Below are positions 8,792 through 18,228 of a stretch of 64,000 nucleotides of DNA, in pieces; within the stretch, counting starts at the first letter, position 1; each line of letters begins with the position of its first letter. This DNA is from Halopelagius longus. GTDB taxonomy: Archaea > Halobacteriota > Halobacteria > Halobacteriales > Haloferacaceae. The position numbers and the translations under genes are program-made. The notes below the pieces were generated by a model. The model saw only the letters and a program-made list of their open reading frames with translations. It was not told the origin of the DNA and ran no database searches. The stretch covers positions 62,001 to 126,000 of the forward strand of contig NZ_FNKQ01000005.1 in the NCBI RefSeq assembly GCF_900100875.1, in the 5' to 3' direction.

Positions 8792-8911
8792 CGGTTCGGC
8801 GGCGGGGAACCGAGGTACGGCGGCCGCGGCCGAGTGCGCCGGGCGATTCGTCCGACCGCGCCTCGGCGTCGGGGACACCGATAAGTAGGTGTGCCGCGCA
8901 GGAGAGCGTAC

Positions 8912-9943
8912 ATGCGACGAGACGGTATCCAGTTTCACAACGTTCGAGCGCTTCGAGACGTCGAAGGCGACGGCCTGCGACTCCAGCGAGTGCCCGAGGA
9001 CGTTCGGACTCGACTGAACGAGGGCGCACGGACCCGGATGTGCCATCCCGCCGGCGTCGAACTCCGGTTCGTTCCCGACGGACCCGTGCGAGTGACGCTC
9101 TCCTCTCGCGTTCGCGACAGCGTCGTTCGACCGTTCTGGGGCGACTTTCAGGCCGCCGGCGAGGAAGTCGTCGTCGGGGAGGAACCCCGGACCATCGAGC
9201 TCGAACGCCCCGAGAAACTCACCGACCTGCGCCCCTCCGTTCGAGATGGCCTCCGGTACGACCCGCACCTCTGTCGCCTCGTCCTCCCGGGGGAACACCG
9301 GGGCGGACACGTCCGCTTCCACGGCGTCGAGGGAGAGGTACGCCCTCCCCGGGAGTCGGAGGTGCCCTCGCTACGGTACCTCGCCTACGGCACTTCGATA
9401 ACGGAGGGCGAAGCGCCCGGTAGCGAGACGCTCACGTACGTCAATCAGACGGCGCGGCGACTCGGCGCGGACCCGATAAATCTCGGCTCCTGCGGCACCG
9501 CCTACTGCGACGAGGCGATGGCCGAACACATCGCGGGCCGGGACGACTGGGACGTGGCGACGCTCTCGCTCTCGGTGAACATGGTCGGGACGTTCTCGGT
9601 CGAAACGTTCCGCGAACGGGCGGCCGCGATGGTCGACACCGTCGCGGGGGCACACCCCGACCGGCCCGTCGCCTGCATCACCATCTTCCCGAACGCCCGC
9701 GACTACCGCGTCGACCACGAGGAGGGCGAGGAGTGCGAACGCTTCCGAGAGGCGCTCCGGTCCGTCGTCGCCGGCTCCGACCGCGAGAACGTCCACCTCG
9801 TCGAGGGTCCGGACGTGCTTCCGACGGCCGCCGGACTGACGACGGACCTCGTCCACCCCGGCGACGACGCCATGGTGCGGATGGGCGAGAACCTCGCACG
9901 CGAGTTGAAGCCCCTCCTGCCGGCGGTGGAGTCGTCGGCCTGA
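8912..9943 (+). CDS. SGNH/GDSL-type hydrolase, possible carbohydrate esterase
   Basis: 343 residues from the ATG at 8912 (MRRDGIQFHNVRAL); a GTG 21 bp upstream is less likely because the TATA-like box sits 28 bp before the ATG. Residues 1-150 form a beta-rich N-terminal module. The catalytic half has AYGTSITEG (Ser162, block I), NLGSCGTAYCDEAM (block II region), SLSVNMVG (block III, Asn223) and DLVHPGDDAM (Asp312 and His315). This arrangement is seen in carbohydrate acetylesterases, which remove acetyl groups from xylan or rhamnogalacturonan. No signal peptide is visible, so it probably acts on imported oligosaccharides. The upstream region holds both recurring operator-like palindromes. Confidence 0.82.
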   Translation: MRRDGIQFHNVRALRDVEGDGLRLQRVPEDVRTRLNEGARTRMCHPAGVELRFVPDGPVRVTLSSRVRDSVVRPFWGDFQAAGEEVVVGEEPRTIELERPEKLTDLRPSVRDGLRYDPHLCRLVLPGEHRGGHVRFHGVEGEVRPPRESEVPSLRYLAYGTSITEGEAPGSETLTYVNQTARRLGADPINLGSCGTAYCDEAMAEHIAGRDDWDVATLSLSVNMVGTFSVETFRERAAAMVDTVAGAHPDRPVACITIFPNARDYRVDHEEGEECERFREALRSVVAGSDRENVHLVEGPDVLPTAAGLTTDLVHPGDDAMVRMGENLARELKPLLPAVESSA

Positions 9944-10080
9944 CGCACCGGTTGGCCCAACCGCTAACCGCGTAAAATCGGCTCCTGCGACCGTCTACGG
10001 TGAGGAGGTACAAATACGGTTCGGCGACCGTCGCCCCCGAGAACGCAAGAGACAAACCCCCGACGGCACTCCGACCGACC

Positions 10081-10989
10081 ATGAGTGTCGTACTGAAGTT
10101 GGGTTACATGCTCGCGCTCCTCGGCGTCGGCCTCGTCGCCAAGTCTACGGGCGTCGTCACCGAGTCTCGGCGCGACAGACTCACCGTCTTCGCGTTCTAC
10201 GTCGCTCTCCCGGCCTTGGTGTTCTCCTCGACGTACGCCCAACCCATCAGCGAAGTCGTCACGCCGACGCTGATGCTCGGCCTGTGGGCGGTGATGTTCC
10301 TGATGATAGGCGTCAGCCTCCTCGTCCACCGGTCCGTCGCGGGGCGCGGGGCCCGAAGCGTCGCCATCGTCCAGTCGTACCACAGCAACTTCGGCTTCCT
10401 CGGACTCCCCCTCGTCGCCTCCACCTTCGGACCTCTCACCACAGCGAAGGCGAGCATCATCCTCGGCGTCGGGTCCCTCACGCAGGTCCCCGTCACCGTC
10501 GCGGTACTCGTCTCCATCAACGACGCGGACGTGGCGTTCAGGGACGAACTGGTCGAGATGTTCAAGACGCCGGTCATCCCGGCTCTCGTGACCGGACTGC
10601 TGTTCTCGTACTTCGGACTCGGGGTCCCCTCGGTGGTCGCCGCCGGGTTGGACGCGGTTGCGAGTCTCGCGCTTCCCGTCGCCCTCGTCTGCGTCGGCGC
10701 GTCTCTCTCCGCGGAGACGGGGTCGTTCGACGTCCGCACGGTCGGGTCCGTGGTCGGGCTGAAGGTGTTCCTCATGCCGATTCTCGCGCTCCTCGTGTTC
10801 TCGGCGATGGGGTCGGACTGGTCCACCGTCCAAGCGGGCGTGACGATGCTCGCCGCGCCGACGGCCGTCTCGACGTTCGTCTACGCGACCGAACTCGGCG
10901 GCGACCCCCGGTTGGCCTCGATGAACGTGTTCGTGACCACCGTCGTCTCGGTCGGAACGCTCCTCGCGGTGCTCCGGTTCCTCCTCTGA
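10081..10989 (+). CDS. AEC-family (auxin efflux carrier-like) transporter
   Basis: 302 residues, start MSVVLKLGYMLALLG. About ten hydrophobic helices are visible, arranged as two five-helix repeats: the N half ends near VAVLVSINDADV and the C half begins at KTPVIPALVTGLLF. The sequence YHSNFGFLGLPLV is the family's broken-helix motif, and LALPVALVCVGASLS is its counterpart in the second half. AEC carriers move small organic anions such as malate or malonate, or auxin. Here it could export or import an organic acid produced from uronate breakdown. It follows the esterase gene in the same direction after about 140 bp. Confidence 0.88.
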   Translation: MSVVLKLGYMLALLGVGLVAKSTGVVTESRRDRLTVFAFYVALPALVFSSTYAQPISEVVTPTLMLGLWAVMFLMIGVSLLVHRSVAGRGARSVAIVQSYHSNFGFLGLPLVASTFGPLTTAKASIILGVGSLTQVPVTVAVLVSINDADVAFRDELVEMFKTPVIPALVTGLLFSYFGLGVPSVVAAGLDAVASLALPVALVCVGASLSAETGSFDVRTVGSVVGLKVFLMPILALLVFSAMGSDWSTVQAGVTMLAAPTAVSTFVYATELGGDPRLASMNVFVTTVVSVGTLLAVLRFLL

Positions 10990-11173
10990 TGCGCCCGCCG
11001 GAAATATAATGTTCGATAGTTTTATTATCTTCGCCGCGCAGTTGCGTACCGTCCCGCGTTCGACGCCGGGACTGTGATGTCGTCGCTCCCACACATCACA
11101 CTGCGACCGACCGCCGCCACCGCCCGCGGAGATGTTCAACCAGCACCGTCTATCCATGTCGCCCTCCGCGGGA

Positions 11174-11205
11174 GGCCGGTCCGTCCGTTCCTTGGCGGAC
11201 CGGCC
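11174..11205. repeat. GC-rich perfect inverted repeat (10-bp arms)
   Basis: Arms GGCCGGTCCG (11174-11183) and CGGACCGGCC (11196-11205) are separated by 12 nt. It lies 185 bp after the AEC gene in the non-coding stretch 10990-11705, which otherwise holds only a 17-bp operator copy at 11407-11423. It could form a strong RNA hairpin (terminator or processing site) or be a protein site. Confidence 0.5.
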
Positions 11206-11406
11206 GCAACGGTCGCCGCTACCCCGTACAACCGATACTCGTAGCCTATCCCCGTCGTCCGGCCACCGACAGACTGTGATGTTTCACGCATTACTCCTTA
11301 GACTTCCGTGACCCCCGGCTGACGCCACCGCCGCACCGCAATTCCATCGAGGAGGGAGGAGTTTCCGAGACTACCGACCGCGGGCCGCCGCCCGCGACGA
11401 TTCGGC

Positions 11407-11423
11407 GTTCCCGAATCGGGAAC
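11407..11423. promoter_or_regulatory. 17-bp palindromic operator candidate, copy 2
   Basis: GTTCCCGAATCGGGAAC, a perfect palindrome with 8-bp arms around one base. It lies beyond the 3' end of the IclR gene, in a gap where no gene starts. Confidence 0.6.
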
Positions 11424-11705
11424 CCACTCCCTCAGCATCCGAGACGCCGGACGGTGGGCGGGTCACGACCTGACGAGGTGGACGCCGAAGACGGTGTCCG
11501 CTTCCGCGGGCAGATTCGGCCGCGAGGGACCGATTCGCCGGTGAGACGTTGCGTCGCCCCGACCGTTGGAGTTCGGATGGCGGGAACGCCCGGGCGGAGT
11601 CGCGAGGCGACGGAGGGGGCCGGAGGTAACAGGCGATGAGAGCGGAGAGATGCGAGGCGGGGCGTCGGAGGGAGCAGAGACGGAGAGGACCGTCGGTCGC
11701 CCGAC

Positions 11706-12476
11706 TCACGAGAACTTCGTGTTCAGTTCGATGACGTTGGCCGCCCGGCGGACGTGATCCGAGAGTTCCCCGTGGAGTTGGTCCTTCGTGAAACGACTCG
11801 ACGGACCGGTGATGCTGACCGCGCCGAGGATCGCCTCGTCGTTCTTGACCGGCGCGGAGACGCAGCGAAGGCCTTCGATGTTCTCCTCGTCGTCGATGCC
11901 GAACCCCCGTTCGCGGATGGCTTCGAGGTTCTCGTACAGTTCCTCTTCGCTCGTCACCGTGTTGGCGGTCATCGGTTCGAACGACATCGACCGGACAATC
12001 TCCTCGGTGCGTTCCGGCGGGAGGTACGCGAGGATGGTCTTCCCTAACGACGTGGAGTACATGGGCGCCTGCGTCCCCACCCGGGAGCGGGTTTCGACGG
12101 CGTACTCGCCGGCGGCCTTGTAGAGGTACGACACCTGTCCGTGCTCCTCGATGCCGAACTGAACGATTTCGCCCGTCTCCTCGGCCAGGGAATCGACCTC
12201 CTCTCGGATGACGTCGTAGTTGCCGACCTGTTCTCTGACGTGCGTCGCCATGTCGAGAAAGCGGAGGCTGAGGCGGTAGCCGTCCGTCTCTCGGACGAGT
12301 ATCTTTCGCTCCTCCAGCGTTCGGAGGTGACTGTGGACGGTGCTCTTGGAGTGGCCGAGTTCGTCCGCGATTTCGGTCACCCCGATTCGACCCCGTTCCT
12401 GCAGGAGGTCGATTATATTGAACGCTATCTTTACCGAACGGATGGTGCGCCCCCGGCGTTCGTTTGCGTTTGCCAT
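11706..12476 (-). CDS. IclR-family transcriptional regulator (intact)
   Basis: 256 residues, start MANANERRGRTIRSV at 12476. The N-terminal winged HTH spans about residues 10-75 (SVKIAFNIIDLLQERGRIGVTEIADELGHSKSTVHSHLRTLEER, quoted in parts). The effector domain follows, with GQVSYLYKAAG, TSLGKTILAYLPPER, and the C-terminal GLRCVSAPVKNDEAILGAVS and ITGPSSRFT. IclR proteins in haloarchaea regulate sugar-acid pathways, as repressors or activators. The gene diverges from the FAH-family gene. A 17-bp palindrome at 12510-12526 abuts its TATA box, which suggests autoregulation or regulation by a partner. Confidence 0.92.
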   Translation of the reverse strand: MANANERRGRTIRSVKIAFNIIDLLQERGRIGVTEIADELGHSKSTVHSHLRTLEERKILVRETDGYRLSLRFLDMATHVREQVGNYDVIREEVDSLAEETGEIVQFGIEEHGQVSYLYKAAGEYAVETRSRVGTQAPMYSTSLGKTILAYLPPERTEEIVRSMSFEPMTANTVTSEEELYENLEAIRERGFGIDDEENIEGLRCVSAPVKNDEAILGAVSITGPSSRFTKDQLHGELSDHVRRAANVIELNTKFS

Positions 12477-12500
12477 ACGACAACCGACGGCACGACCACC

Positions 12501-12510
12501 CATAAATTTG
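12501..12510 (-). promoter_or_regulatory. TATA box of the IclR gene
   Basis: On the minus strand CAAATTTATG, about 29 bp before the ATG at 12476. The adjoining 17-bp palindrome would cover the BRE position. Confidence 0.65.
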
Positions 12511-12526
12511 TTCCCGAGCGGGGAAC
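12510..12526. promoter_or_regulatory. 17-bp palindromic operator candidate, copy 3, abutting the IclR promoter
   Basis: GTTCCCGAGCGGGGAAC, with arms GTTCCC/GGGAAC. It touches the TATA box of the IclR gene and lies about 110 bp upstream of the divergent FAH-family gene. A protein bound here would block the general factor TFB. Confidence 0.7.
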
Positions 12527-12635
12527 GAGAGCGGACCTCGTCCGACCTCCTCGTCGGCTAGTTGGCCCCCTGCGTCGCGGGCGAGACACGTTCGCTCCCG
12601 AAGAATTATGCCGGAGTGCGTCGCACGACCGGGTG

Positions 12636-13484
12636 ATGCGATTCGTACGATTCACTGCCGACGGAAGCGTCGCGTGGGGCGTTCGAGAAGACGACCGAAT
12701 TCACGACCTGCGGGCGCACGCGACGGGCGCGCCCTCGTACGGCGACGTCGCCTCCGCGGGCTATCGGAACCGAGTCCGGGACGCGGTCGAAGGGGAGTCG
12801 CTCCCGACGCACGACGCCGAGGACGTGAAGGTGTTAGCGCCGGTTCCCCGGCCGGGCAAGATAATCTGCGTCGGACTCAACTACCACGACCACGCCGCGG
12901 AACAGGACGAGGAGGTGCCCGAGAAGCCGATGCTCTTCGCGAAGGCGCCCTCGGCGGTGACGAACCCCGAGGACCCCATCGTCCACCCCGCGGACGTCGA
13001 ACAGGTGGACTACGAGGTGGAACTCGGCGTCGTCGTCGGACGGACCACTCGAAACGTCGACGCGGCCGACGCCGACGACTACGTGGCCGGGTACACCGTC
13101 GTCAACGACGTGAGCGCGCGCGACGCTCAGTTCGAGGACGAACAGTTCTTCCGGGGGAAGAGCTACGACACGTTCGCGCCGATGGGTCCGGCCCTCGTCA
13201 CCGGCGACGAACTCGACCCTAACGACCTCGACGTCGAGTGTACCGTCAACGGCGACGTGAAGCAGTCCTCGACGACGGCGGAGTTCATCTTCGACGTCGG
13301 CGAACTCGTCGAGTACCTCTCCCATCGGATGACGCTGGAACCCGGCGACGTCATCTCGACGGGGACGCCCGGCGGCGTCGGCATCTTCCGGGACCCGCCG
13401 GAACTCCTCGAGGCGGGCGACTCCGTCACCGTCTCCGTGGAGGGCATCGGCGACCTGACGAACTCCGTCGTCGCCGACGACTGA
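12636..13484 (+). CDS. Fumarylacetoacetate hydrolase (FAH) family enzyme
   Basis: 282 residues, start MRFVRFTADGSVAWG. The FAH core begins with KIICVGLNYHDHAAEQ. It is followed by PMLFAKAPSAV, the metal ligands in DYEVELGVVVG (the E-x-E pattern), GYTVVNDVSARDAQ, FRGKSYDTFAPMGPALV and ISTGTPGGVGIF. Members hydrolyse or hydrate 2,4-diketo acids. In archaeal L-rhamnose breakdown by the diketo-hydrolase route an enzyme of this family cleaves 2,4-diketo-3-deoxyrhamnonate to pyruvate and lactate, which would suit a rhamnogalacturonan locus. It is divergent from the IclR gene and probably under its control. A TATA-like AATTATG sits about 30 bp upstream. Confidence 0.85.
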   Translation: MRFVRFTADGSVAWGVREDDRIHDLRAHATGAPSYGDVASAGYRNRVRDAVEGESLPTHDAEDVKVLAPVPRPGKIICVGLNYHDHAAEQDEEVPEKPMLFAKAPSAVTNPEDPIVHPADVEQVDYEVELGVVVGRTTRNVDAADADDYVAGYTVVNDVSARDAQFEDEQFFRGKSYDTFAPMGPALVTGDELDPNDLDVECTVNGDVKQSSTTAEFIFDVGELVEYLSHRMTLEPGDVISTGTPGGVGIFRDPPELLEAGDSVTVSVEGIGDLTNSVVADD

Positions 13485-13755
13485 GTCCGGTCTCGGCCGC
13501 GCAGGAACGTTCGGTGGCGCGCGGTGACGGCGCTCCGTCTCTCTCACTCTCCTCTGCAGCGGTTCTCTCTCGACGGATATCGCGACCTGCGGCTATCGTT
13601 ACCTCGACAGGAATTAACAAATACGTCCGTTATGATTTCTGACTCACAGTTGTTACTCTCTCGATTGCTATCTCCGGTCGGTCGAAGCGACTGCGTCCGC
13701 TTGAGAGTCGTCGTCCCGTCGTGAGCGCAAGAAGAGGGGTAGTCGTTCCGGTCGG

Positions 13756-14436
13756 TTACCCGACGAGCAGTCGCGCGACCCACGCCCGGATGCCCGGTCC
13801 GACGGCGTCGGAATCGACGGCGACGGGGTCGTCGGTCACGTCGAGGAACGTTCGCTCGTCGCCGTCGCGGGTCCAGACGAGGCTCCGTCCCCCGTCGGCC
13901 GCGTTCGCGTCGCCGCGGAGTTCGTACCCGGGCGGCGCGCGGAGCGTGAATCGGTCGGTTCCGAGGTAGCGCGGCCCCTCGCCGCCCATGGCGAACGGGA
14001 CGTCGGGCCCCTCGGGGGACAAGGGCGAGAACACGATTGTTCCGGCAGGCGATTCCGTTGCGCCGGTGTCGCGGTAGCGGACGATGAGCGTCTCGCCGTC
14101 GATTCGACTGTAAATCGCCTCGGGGTCCGCGACGCTCCGCCTCGTCACCTCCTCGACGACTGCGCGCCGGAACGACTCGTTCTCGGCGAGGGCGTCGCTT
14201 CCGGACGCGAGTTCGACGTTCGCCCGCCACGTCGTCGAACCGTTCTCGTGGAGCGAGACGGTCAACGTGCTGTCGCCGGCCGTGACGGGGGTTCCGTCCG
14301 GCGCCGTTCGGTCGAGCGAACAGACGCCGCAGACCGGCGTCGGAGGCGCCCGCGCGTCCGCGGACGGAACGGCGGCGACGGCGGATAGCGCGAGGAGGAG
14401 GGCGATTACGACCGCGGTGGTTGCGTGGGGACGCAT
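13756..14436 (-). CDS. Secreted or membrane-anchored haloarchaeal protein of unknown function
   Basis: 226 residues. The N-terminus (ATTAVVIALLLALSAVAAVPSADA) is a Sec-type signal peptide with cleavage predicted near residue 28. The next segment carries a C-x-x-C pair (VCGVCS) that could form a disulfide or bind metal. The remainder is a beta-rich region (TLTVSLHENGSTTWRANVEL, TLIVRYRDTGATES, DRFTLRAPPGYELRG). The C-terminal GIRAWVARLLVG is only weakly hydrophobic. I recognise no catalytic motif. It lies immediately downstream of the GH3 gene in the same direction, so it may be cotranscribed. Confidence 0.65.
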   Translation of the reverse strand: MRPHATTAVVIALLLALSAVAAVPSADARAPPTPVCGVCSLDRTAPDGTPVTAGDSTLTVSLHENGSTTWRANVELASGSDALAENESFRRAVVEEVTRRSVADPEAIYSRIDGETLIVRYRDTGATESPAGTIVFSPLSPEGPDVPFAMGGEGPRYLGTDRFTLRAPPGYELRGDANAADGGRSLVWTRDGDERTFLDVTDDPVAVDSDAVGPGIRAWVARLLVG

Positions 14437-14512
14437 ACCCGACAGTCGGTCTGACAGAACATATCAGTTTCGGGGAGCAAATCCCCCGTCCCAACGGGGG
14501 CGGACCGACGCC

Positions 14513-16747
14513 TCAGTTCCGCCCGCGTTCGACGGTCAGCGACGCCGTCTCCCCCTCGCAGGAGAAGACGAACTCGCCGGGTTCGACCCGGTCGCAGTCG
14601 CCGGCGCGCACGGCGAGGGATTCGACGGGCACCGTCATCTCCAGTTCGGCCGATTCGCCGGGGTCCAGTGACGCCTTGGCGAACCCGACGTGCTCCCGGA
14701 CGGGCGTGACGCGCGAACTGACCGCGTCTTCGACGAACAGGTCCACCGACCGCTCGCCCGCGCGGTCACCGACGTTCTCGACGGTCACCGACGCCGTCAC
14801 CGTCCCCGCGGGGCCGACGCTCTCGGCGGAGAGCGTCAGGTCCGACACCTCGAAGTCGGTGAAGCTCAGGCCGTGGCCGAACGGGTAGAGGGGGTCGTAC
14901 GAGTCGGGGTGTTCGTCCGCGCCGATGGGCGTCGGGTGCGGCAGGTGGTCGAACAGCGTCGGCAGGTGCGCCGCGGACCGCGGGACGGAGACGGGGAGGC
15001 GACCGCTCGGGTTGTGGCGGCCGAACAGCGTCTCGGCCACGGCCGTCCCGCCGTCCATCCCGGGGTAGTACGCCGCGAGGATGCCCGGGACGTTCTCGTC
15101 GGCCCACGGAATCGAGAGGGGACGGCCCGACACGAGGACGAGAACCGTCGGCGTCCCCGTCTCCCGTACCGCTTCCAGCAGGTCCCGTTGGGCCTCGGGC
15201 AGTTCCAACCGCGTCCGCGTCGGGAACTCGCCGGTCGGACGGTTCATCTGCTGGGGGCCGAACTCGTGGATGTACCAGTCCTCGCCGAGGACGACGACGG
15301 CGGCGTCGGCGCTCTCGGCCGCGTCCGCGGCGGCATCGATGCCCGCGTCCTCGGTGATGGTCGCCCCCTCCTCGTACGTCACCGACTCCGCGCCGACCAC
15401 GTTCTCGACGCCCTCCCGGACTGTCACGCCCTGCAGGTTCGAATCGTCCATCACGCTCCATCCGCCGAACTGGTGGTGCAGGTCGTCGGCGTTCGGCCCC
15501 GTCACGAGTACGTCGTCCAACGACTCGGAGAGTGGGAGGACGCCGTCGTTCTTCAGGAGCGTCATCGACTCGCGGGCCGCCTCCAGCGACGCGTCGCGGT
15601 GGTCCTCGGCCGAAAGCGCCTCCGTCACGGCGTCGGGTTCGACGTAGGGGTCCTCGAACAGGCCGAGTCGCGCCTTCAGTTCGAGGACGCGGCGAACGCT
15701 CTCGTCGAGGCGGCGTTCCGACAACTCCTCCGCTCGGACGAGTTCGACTAACTCCTCGGCGTAGTCGGGGCCGCCGACGGAGACGAGGTCTAACCCGGCG
15801 GTGAACGCCTGGAACGCGGAGGTGCGCCGCGAGTCCGAGGTGCGGTGGTCCTCGTGGAGGTGGTCCACGCCGCCCCAGTCGGAGGTGACGAAGCCGTCGA
15901 AGCCGAGTTCGCCGCGCAGGAGGTCCGTCAGGAAGCGCTCTGACCCGTGGGCCGGTTCGCCGTCGATGGAGTTGTAACACGGCATCACCACGTCGACGCC
16001 CTCCGCCAGAACTCGCTCGAACGCCGGGAGGAACGTCCGCCGGAACGTGGATTCGGACACCTCGACCACCGAGGCGTCCTCGCCGCGTTCCGGTTTCCCG
16101 TAGGCGGGGAAGTGCTTCGCCGTCGTTGCGATGGTCGGGTCGTTATCGTCTGACCCGCGCAGGCCGCGCGCCTCCGCGGCGGCGAGTTCGCCACAGAGGT
16201 ACGGACTCTCGCCGTACGTCTCGAACACCCGCCCCCAGCGCTGGTCGCGGGCCACGTCCACCGTCGGCCCGTAGTTCAGCGTCGCGCCCGTCGCACGCGC
16301 CTCCCGAGCGGTCACCTCGCCGCCGCGTTCGACCAGTTCGGTGTCGCGCGCCGCGGCCATCCCGACGTTGTGCGGGAAGATGGTCGCGCCGTTGATGTAC
16401 GCGTGCCCGTGGACGGCGTCTACGGGGACCAAAAGCGGGATTCCGAGGCGCGTCTCCTCGATTGCGTGCCGTTGGAGGCGGTTCGCCGCCTCCGCGGCCC
16501 GTGCGGGTTCGTCGAGCGTCGTGATGCCGATACCGAACGGCGACACAGCGCCGATGTGGCTCTCGGCGATTTCTCGCTCGGCGTCCTCGAACGTCTTCTC
16601 GGTACCTAGCTTCCCGACGTACGTTCCGGCGAGTTGCCCCGCCTTCTCCTCGAGGGTCATCTCCGCGAGCAACTCGTCGATGTCGTCCGCCGAAACGTCC
16701 GGAAGCGCTCCGTCGGACCGCCGGCCGTTCTCCGTGTCGGAGTCCAT
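14513..16747 (-). CDS. GH3-family beta-glycosidase with C-terminal fibronectin III-like domain
   Basis: 744 residues. The N-terminal GH3 barrel has LTLEEK-type motif MTLEEKAGQL, PLLVPVDAVHG, the RWGRVFETYGE block, KHFPAYGK (211-218) and the nucleophile Asp290 in GFVTSDWGG. The alpha/beta C-domain follows (MTLLKNDGVLPL, VVVLGEDWYIHEFG, GVPVVLV-like VLVLVSGRPLSI, and YYPGMDGGTAVAETLFG with NPSGRLPVS). The last 110 residues (YPFGHGLSFTDFEVSDL onward) form the fibronectin III-like domain. No signal peptide is seen, so it should hydrolyse imported beta-glucosides, beta-xylosides or galactosides in the cytoplasm. It diverges from the AGE-family gene. Confidence 0.93.
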   Translation of the reverse strand: MDSDTENGRRSDGALPDVSADDIDELLAEMTLEEKAGQLAGTYVGKLGTEKTFEDAEREIAESHIGAVSPFGIGITTLDEPARAAEAANRLQRHAIEETRLGIPLLVPVDAVHGHAYINGATIFPHNVGMAAARDTELVERGGEVTAREARATGATLNYGPTVDVARDQRWGRVFETYGESPYLCGELAAAEARGLRGSDDNDPTIATTAKHFPAYGKPERGEDASVVEVSESTFRRTFLPAFERVLAEGVDVVMPCYNSIDGEPAHGSERFLTDLLRGELGFDGFVTSDWGGVDHLHEDHRTSDSRRTSAFQAFTAGLDLVSVGGPDYAEELVELVRAEELSERRLDESVRRVLELKARLGLFEDPYVEPDAVTEALSAEDHRDASLEAARESMTLLKNDGVLPLSESLDDVLVTGPNADDLHHQFGGWSVMDDSNLQGVTVREGVENVVGAESVTYEEGATITEDAGIDAAADAAESADAAVVVLGEDWYIHEFGPQQMNRPTGEFPTRTRLELPEAQRDLLEAVRETGTPTVLVLVSGRPLSIPWADENVPGILAAYYPGMDGGTAVAETLFGRHNPSGRLPVSVPRSAAHLPTLFDHLPHPTPIGADEHPDSYDPLYPFGHGLSFTDFEVSDLTLSAESVGPAGTVTASVTVENVGDRAGERSVDLFVEDAVSSRVTPVREHVGFAKASLDPGESAELEMTVPVESLAVRAGDCDRVEPGEFVFSCEGETASLTVERGRN

Positions 16748-16873
16748 GCCCCTAACTGTCCTACCGGCGACATAACCTCTGGGGAACAGTCAGCGATTCC
16801 AACCACCGACGACGGACTCCGGCGGCCCGCGACGGTGCGGTGACTTTTTTGACCGCGACGACGAGAGTCCGCT

Positions 16874-18073
16874 ATGACAGACACGCCGTACCGAACGCCC
16901 GCGTGGTTGCGTCGGGACGCTCTCGGCGTCCTCGACTTCCACAGAGAGCGGTCGCTGGACACACACTTCGGCGGCTACACCGCACAGGTCAGCGACATCG
17001 ACGGGGCCGTCTACGACCAGCGAACGAAACACCTCGTCCCGACGGCGCGGTTCGTCTTCGGGTTCAGCGTCGGGAAACTGTTGGACGGCCCGGTCTGGTG
17101 CGAACCGGCCGCCGAACACGGCCTCTCGTACCTCCGAAACGTCGCGTACGACGAGGAACACGACGGCTACGGCTGGCAGTTCGAGGGCCGCGACGTCGTG
17201 GACGACACCCGGGCGACCTACGGCCACGCGTTCGTCCTCCTCGCGTACGCGACGGCCGCACGCGCGGGCATCGGCAACGTCGAACACCTCGTCACCGAGA
17301 CGGCGGACCTACTCGACGACCGGTTCTTCGAACCGGAGCACGGCGCGTACGCGAGCAACCGGACGGCCGAGTGGGACCCGGTCGAACCGTCCTACCGCGG
17401 GCAGAACGCCAACATGCACGCCTGCGAGGCGTTGCTGGCGGCGTACGAGGCGGTCGGCGACGACCGCTGCCTCGACCGCGCGACCACCGTCGCGGAGAAG
17501 ATAGCCCTCGACAGGGCGGACGCCGCCGACGGCTTGCTGTGGGAGCACTTCACCGAGGACTGGGCGGTCGATTGGGAGTACAACCGCGACCAGAAGGCCG
17601 ACCTGTTCCGCCCGTGGGGCTACCAGCCCGGCCACCTCTTGGAGTGGTCGAAACTGCTCGTCCAACTCGACGAACACGACGACGCGGACTGGTACATCGA
17701 CCGCGCGGAGAGATTCTTCGAGGCGGCCGTCGAGGACGGGTGGGACGACGAACGCGGCGGGTTCTACTACACGTTCGACCGCGACGGGTCGCCCATCGTC
17801 GAGGACAAGTACACGTGGGCGCTGGAGGAGGGTCTCGGGGCGGCCGCCCGCCTCGGCGCGGCCACCGGCGACGACGACTACTGGGAGTGGTTCGACACCA
17901 TCCACGCCTACCTCGACGAGTACGCGACGAACCACTCGCTCGGCATCCGCTACGAACGCCTCACGCCCGACGGCGACGTCCACCCGACCATCGACGAGAC
18001 GCCGAAGGTCAAGAGCGGCTACCACCACGTGAACTCCTGCTACGAGGCCCTGCGGGCGTTGGACGCCGTCTGA
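16874..18073 (+). CDS. N-acylglucosamine 2-epimerase (AGE) family sugar epimerase/isomerase
   Basis: 399 residues with the (alpha/alpha)6-barrel pattern of the family. Visible motifs are YGHAFVLLAYATAARAG, the QNANMHACEALLAAYEA helix, PWGYQPGHLLEWSKLL and KVKSGYHHVNSCYEAL, whose histidines are the usual catalytic pair. Members interconvert N-acetylglucosamine and N-acetylmannosamine, epimerise cellobiose, or isomerise mannose, glucose or sulfoquinovose. Aldose-ketose isomerase activity on a released sugar is the simplest guess. It diverges from GH3 and precedes two oxidoreductase genes in the same direction. Confidence 0.85.
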   Translation: MTDTPYRTPAWLRRDALGVLDFHRERSLDTHFGGYTAQVSDIDGAVYDQRTKHLVPTARFVFGFSVGKLLDGPVWCEPAAEHGLSYLRNVAYDEEHDGYGWQFEGRDVVDDTRATYGHAFVLLAYATAARAGIGNVEHLVTETADLLDDRFFEPEHGAYASNRTAEWDPVEPSYRGQNANMHACEALLAAYEAVGDDRCLDRATTVAEKIALDRADAADGLLWEHFTEDWAVDWEYNRDQKADLFRPWGYQPGHLLEWSKLLVQLDEHDDADWYIDRAERFFEAAVEDGWDDERGGFYYTFDRDGSPIVEDKYTWALEEGLGAAARLGAATGDDDYWEWFDTIHAYLDEYATNHSLGIRYERLTPDGDVHPTIDETPKVKSGYHHVNSCYEALRALDAV

Positions 18074-18228
18074 GCGGACCGCCCCGTTCCGGAGATTCTT
18101 CCCCGACCTGCTCCTTCGTAGGCCGCGATTCGACGCTTCGGCGTCTCCGACCGACGCCGTGAGACCGCTTGCGGGCGGTGTCTGCGACGAAATGACTATG
18201 TGCTCTGTCTGTCACGACGTACACGGAT

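Larger units (their letters stand above)
8404..8911. other. 508-bp intergenic region with both operator types
   Basis: No convincing gene. It contains a 17-bp palindrome at 8629-8645, an overlapping GGAAATTTTC at 8641-8650, a looser inverted pair CCGTTC/GAACGG at 8565-8585, and the 20-bp palindrome at 8772-8791. The promoter of the esterase gene is at the right end, with an AT-rich GATAAGTA centred near 8884. Confidence 0.6.

Noticed and set aside
9964-11157. 397-codon frame antisense to the AEC transporter
   Set aside because: Composed mainly of Arg, Glu, Asp and His repeats from antisense reading of hydrophobic codons; the transporter on the plus strand is clear.
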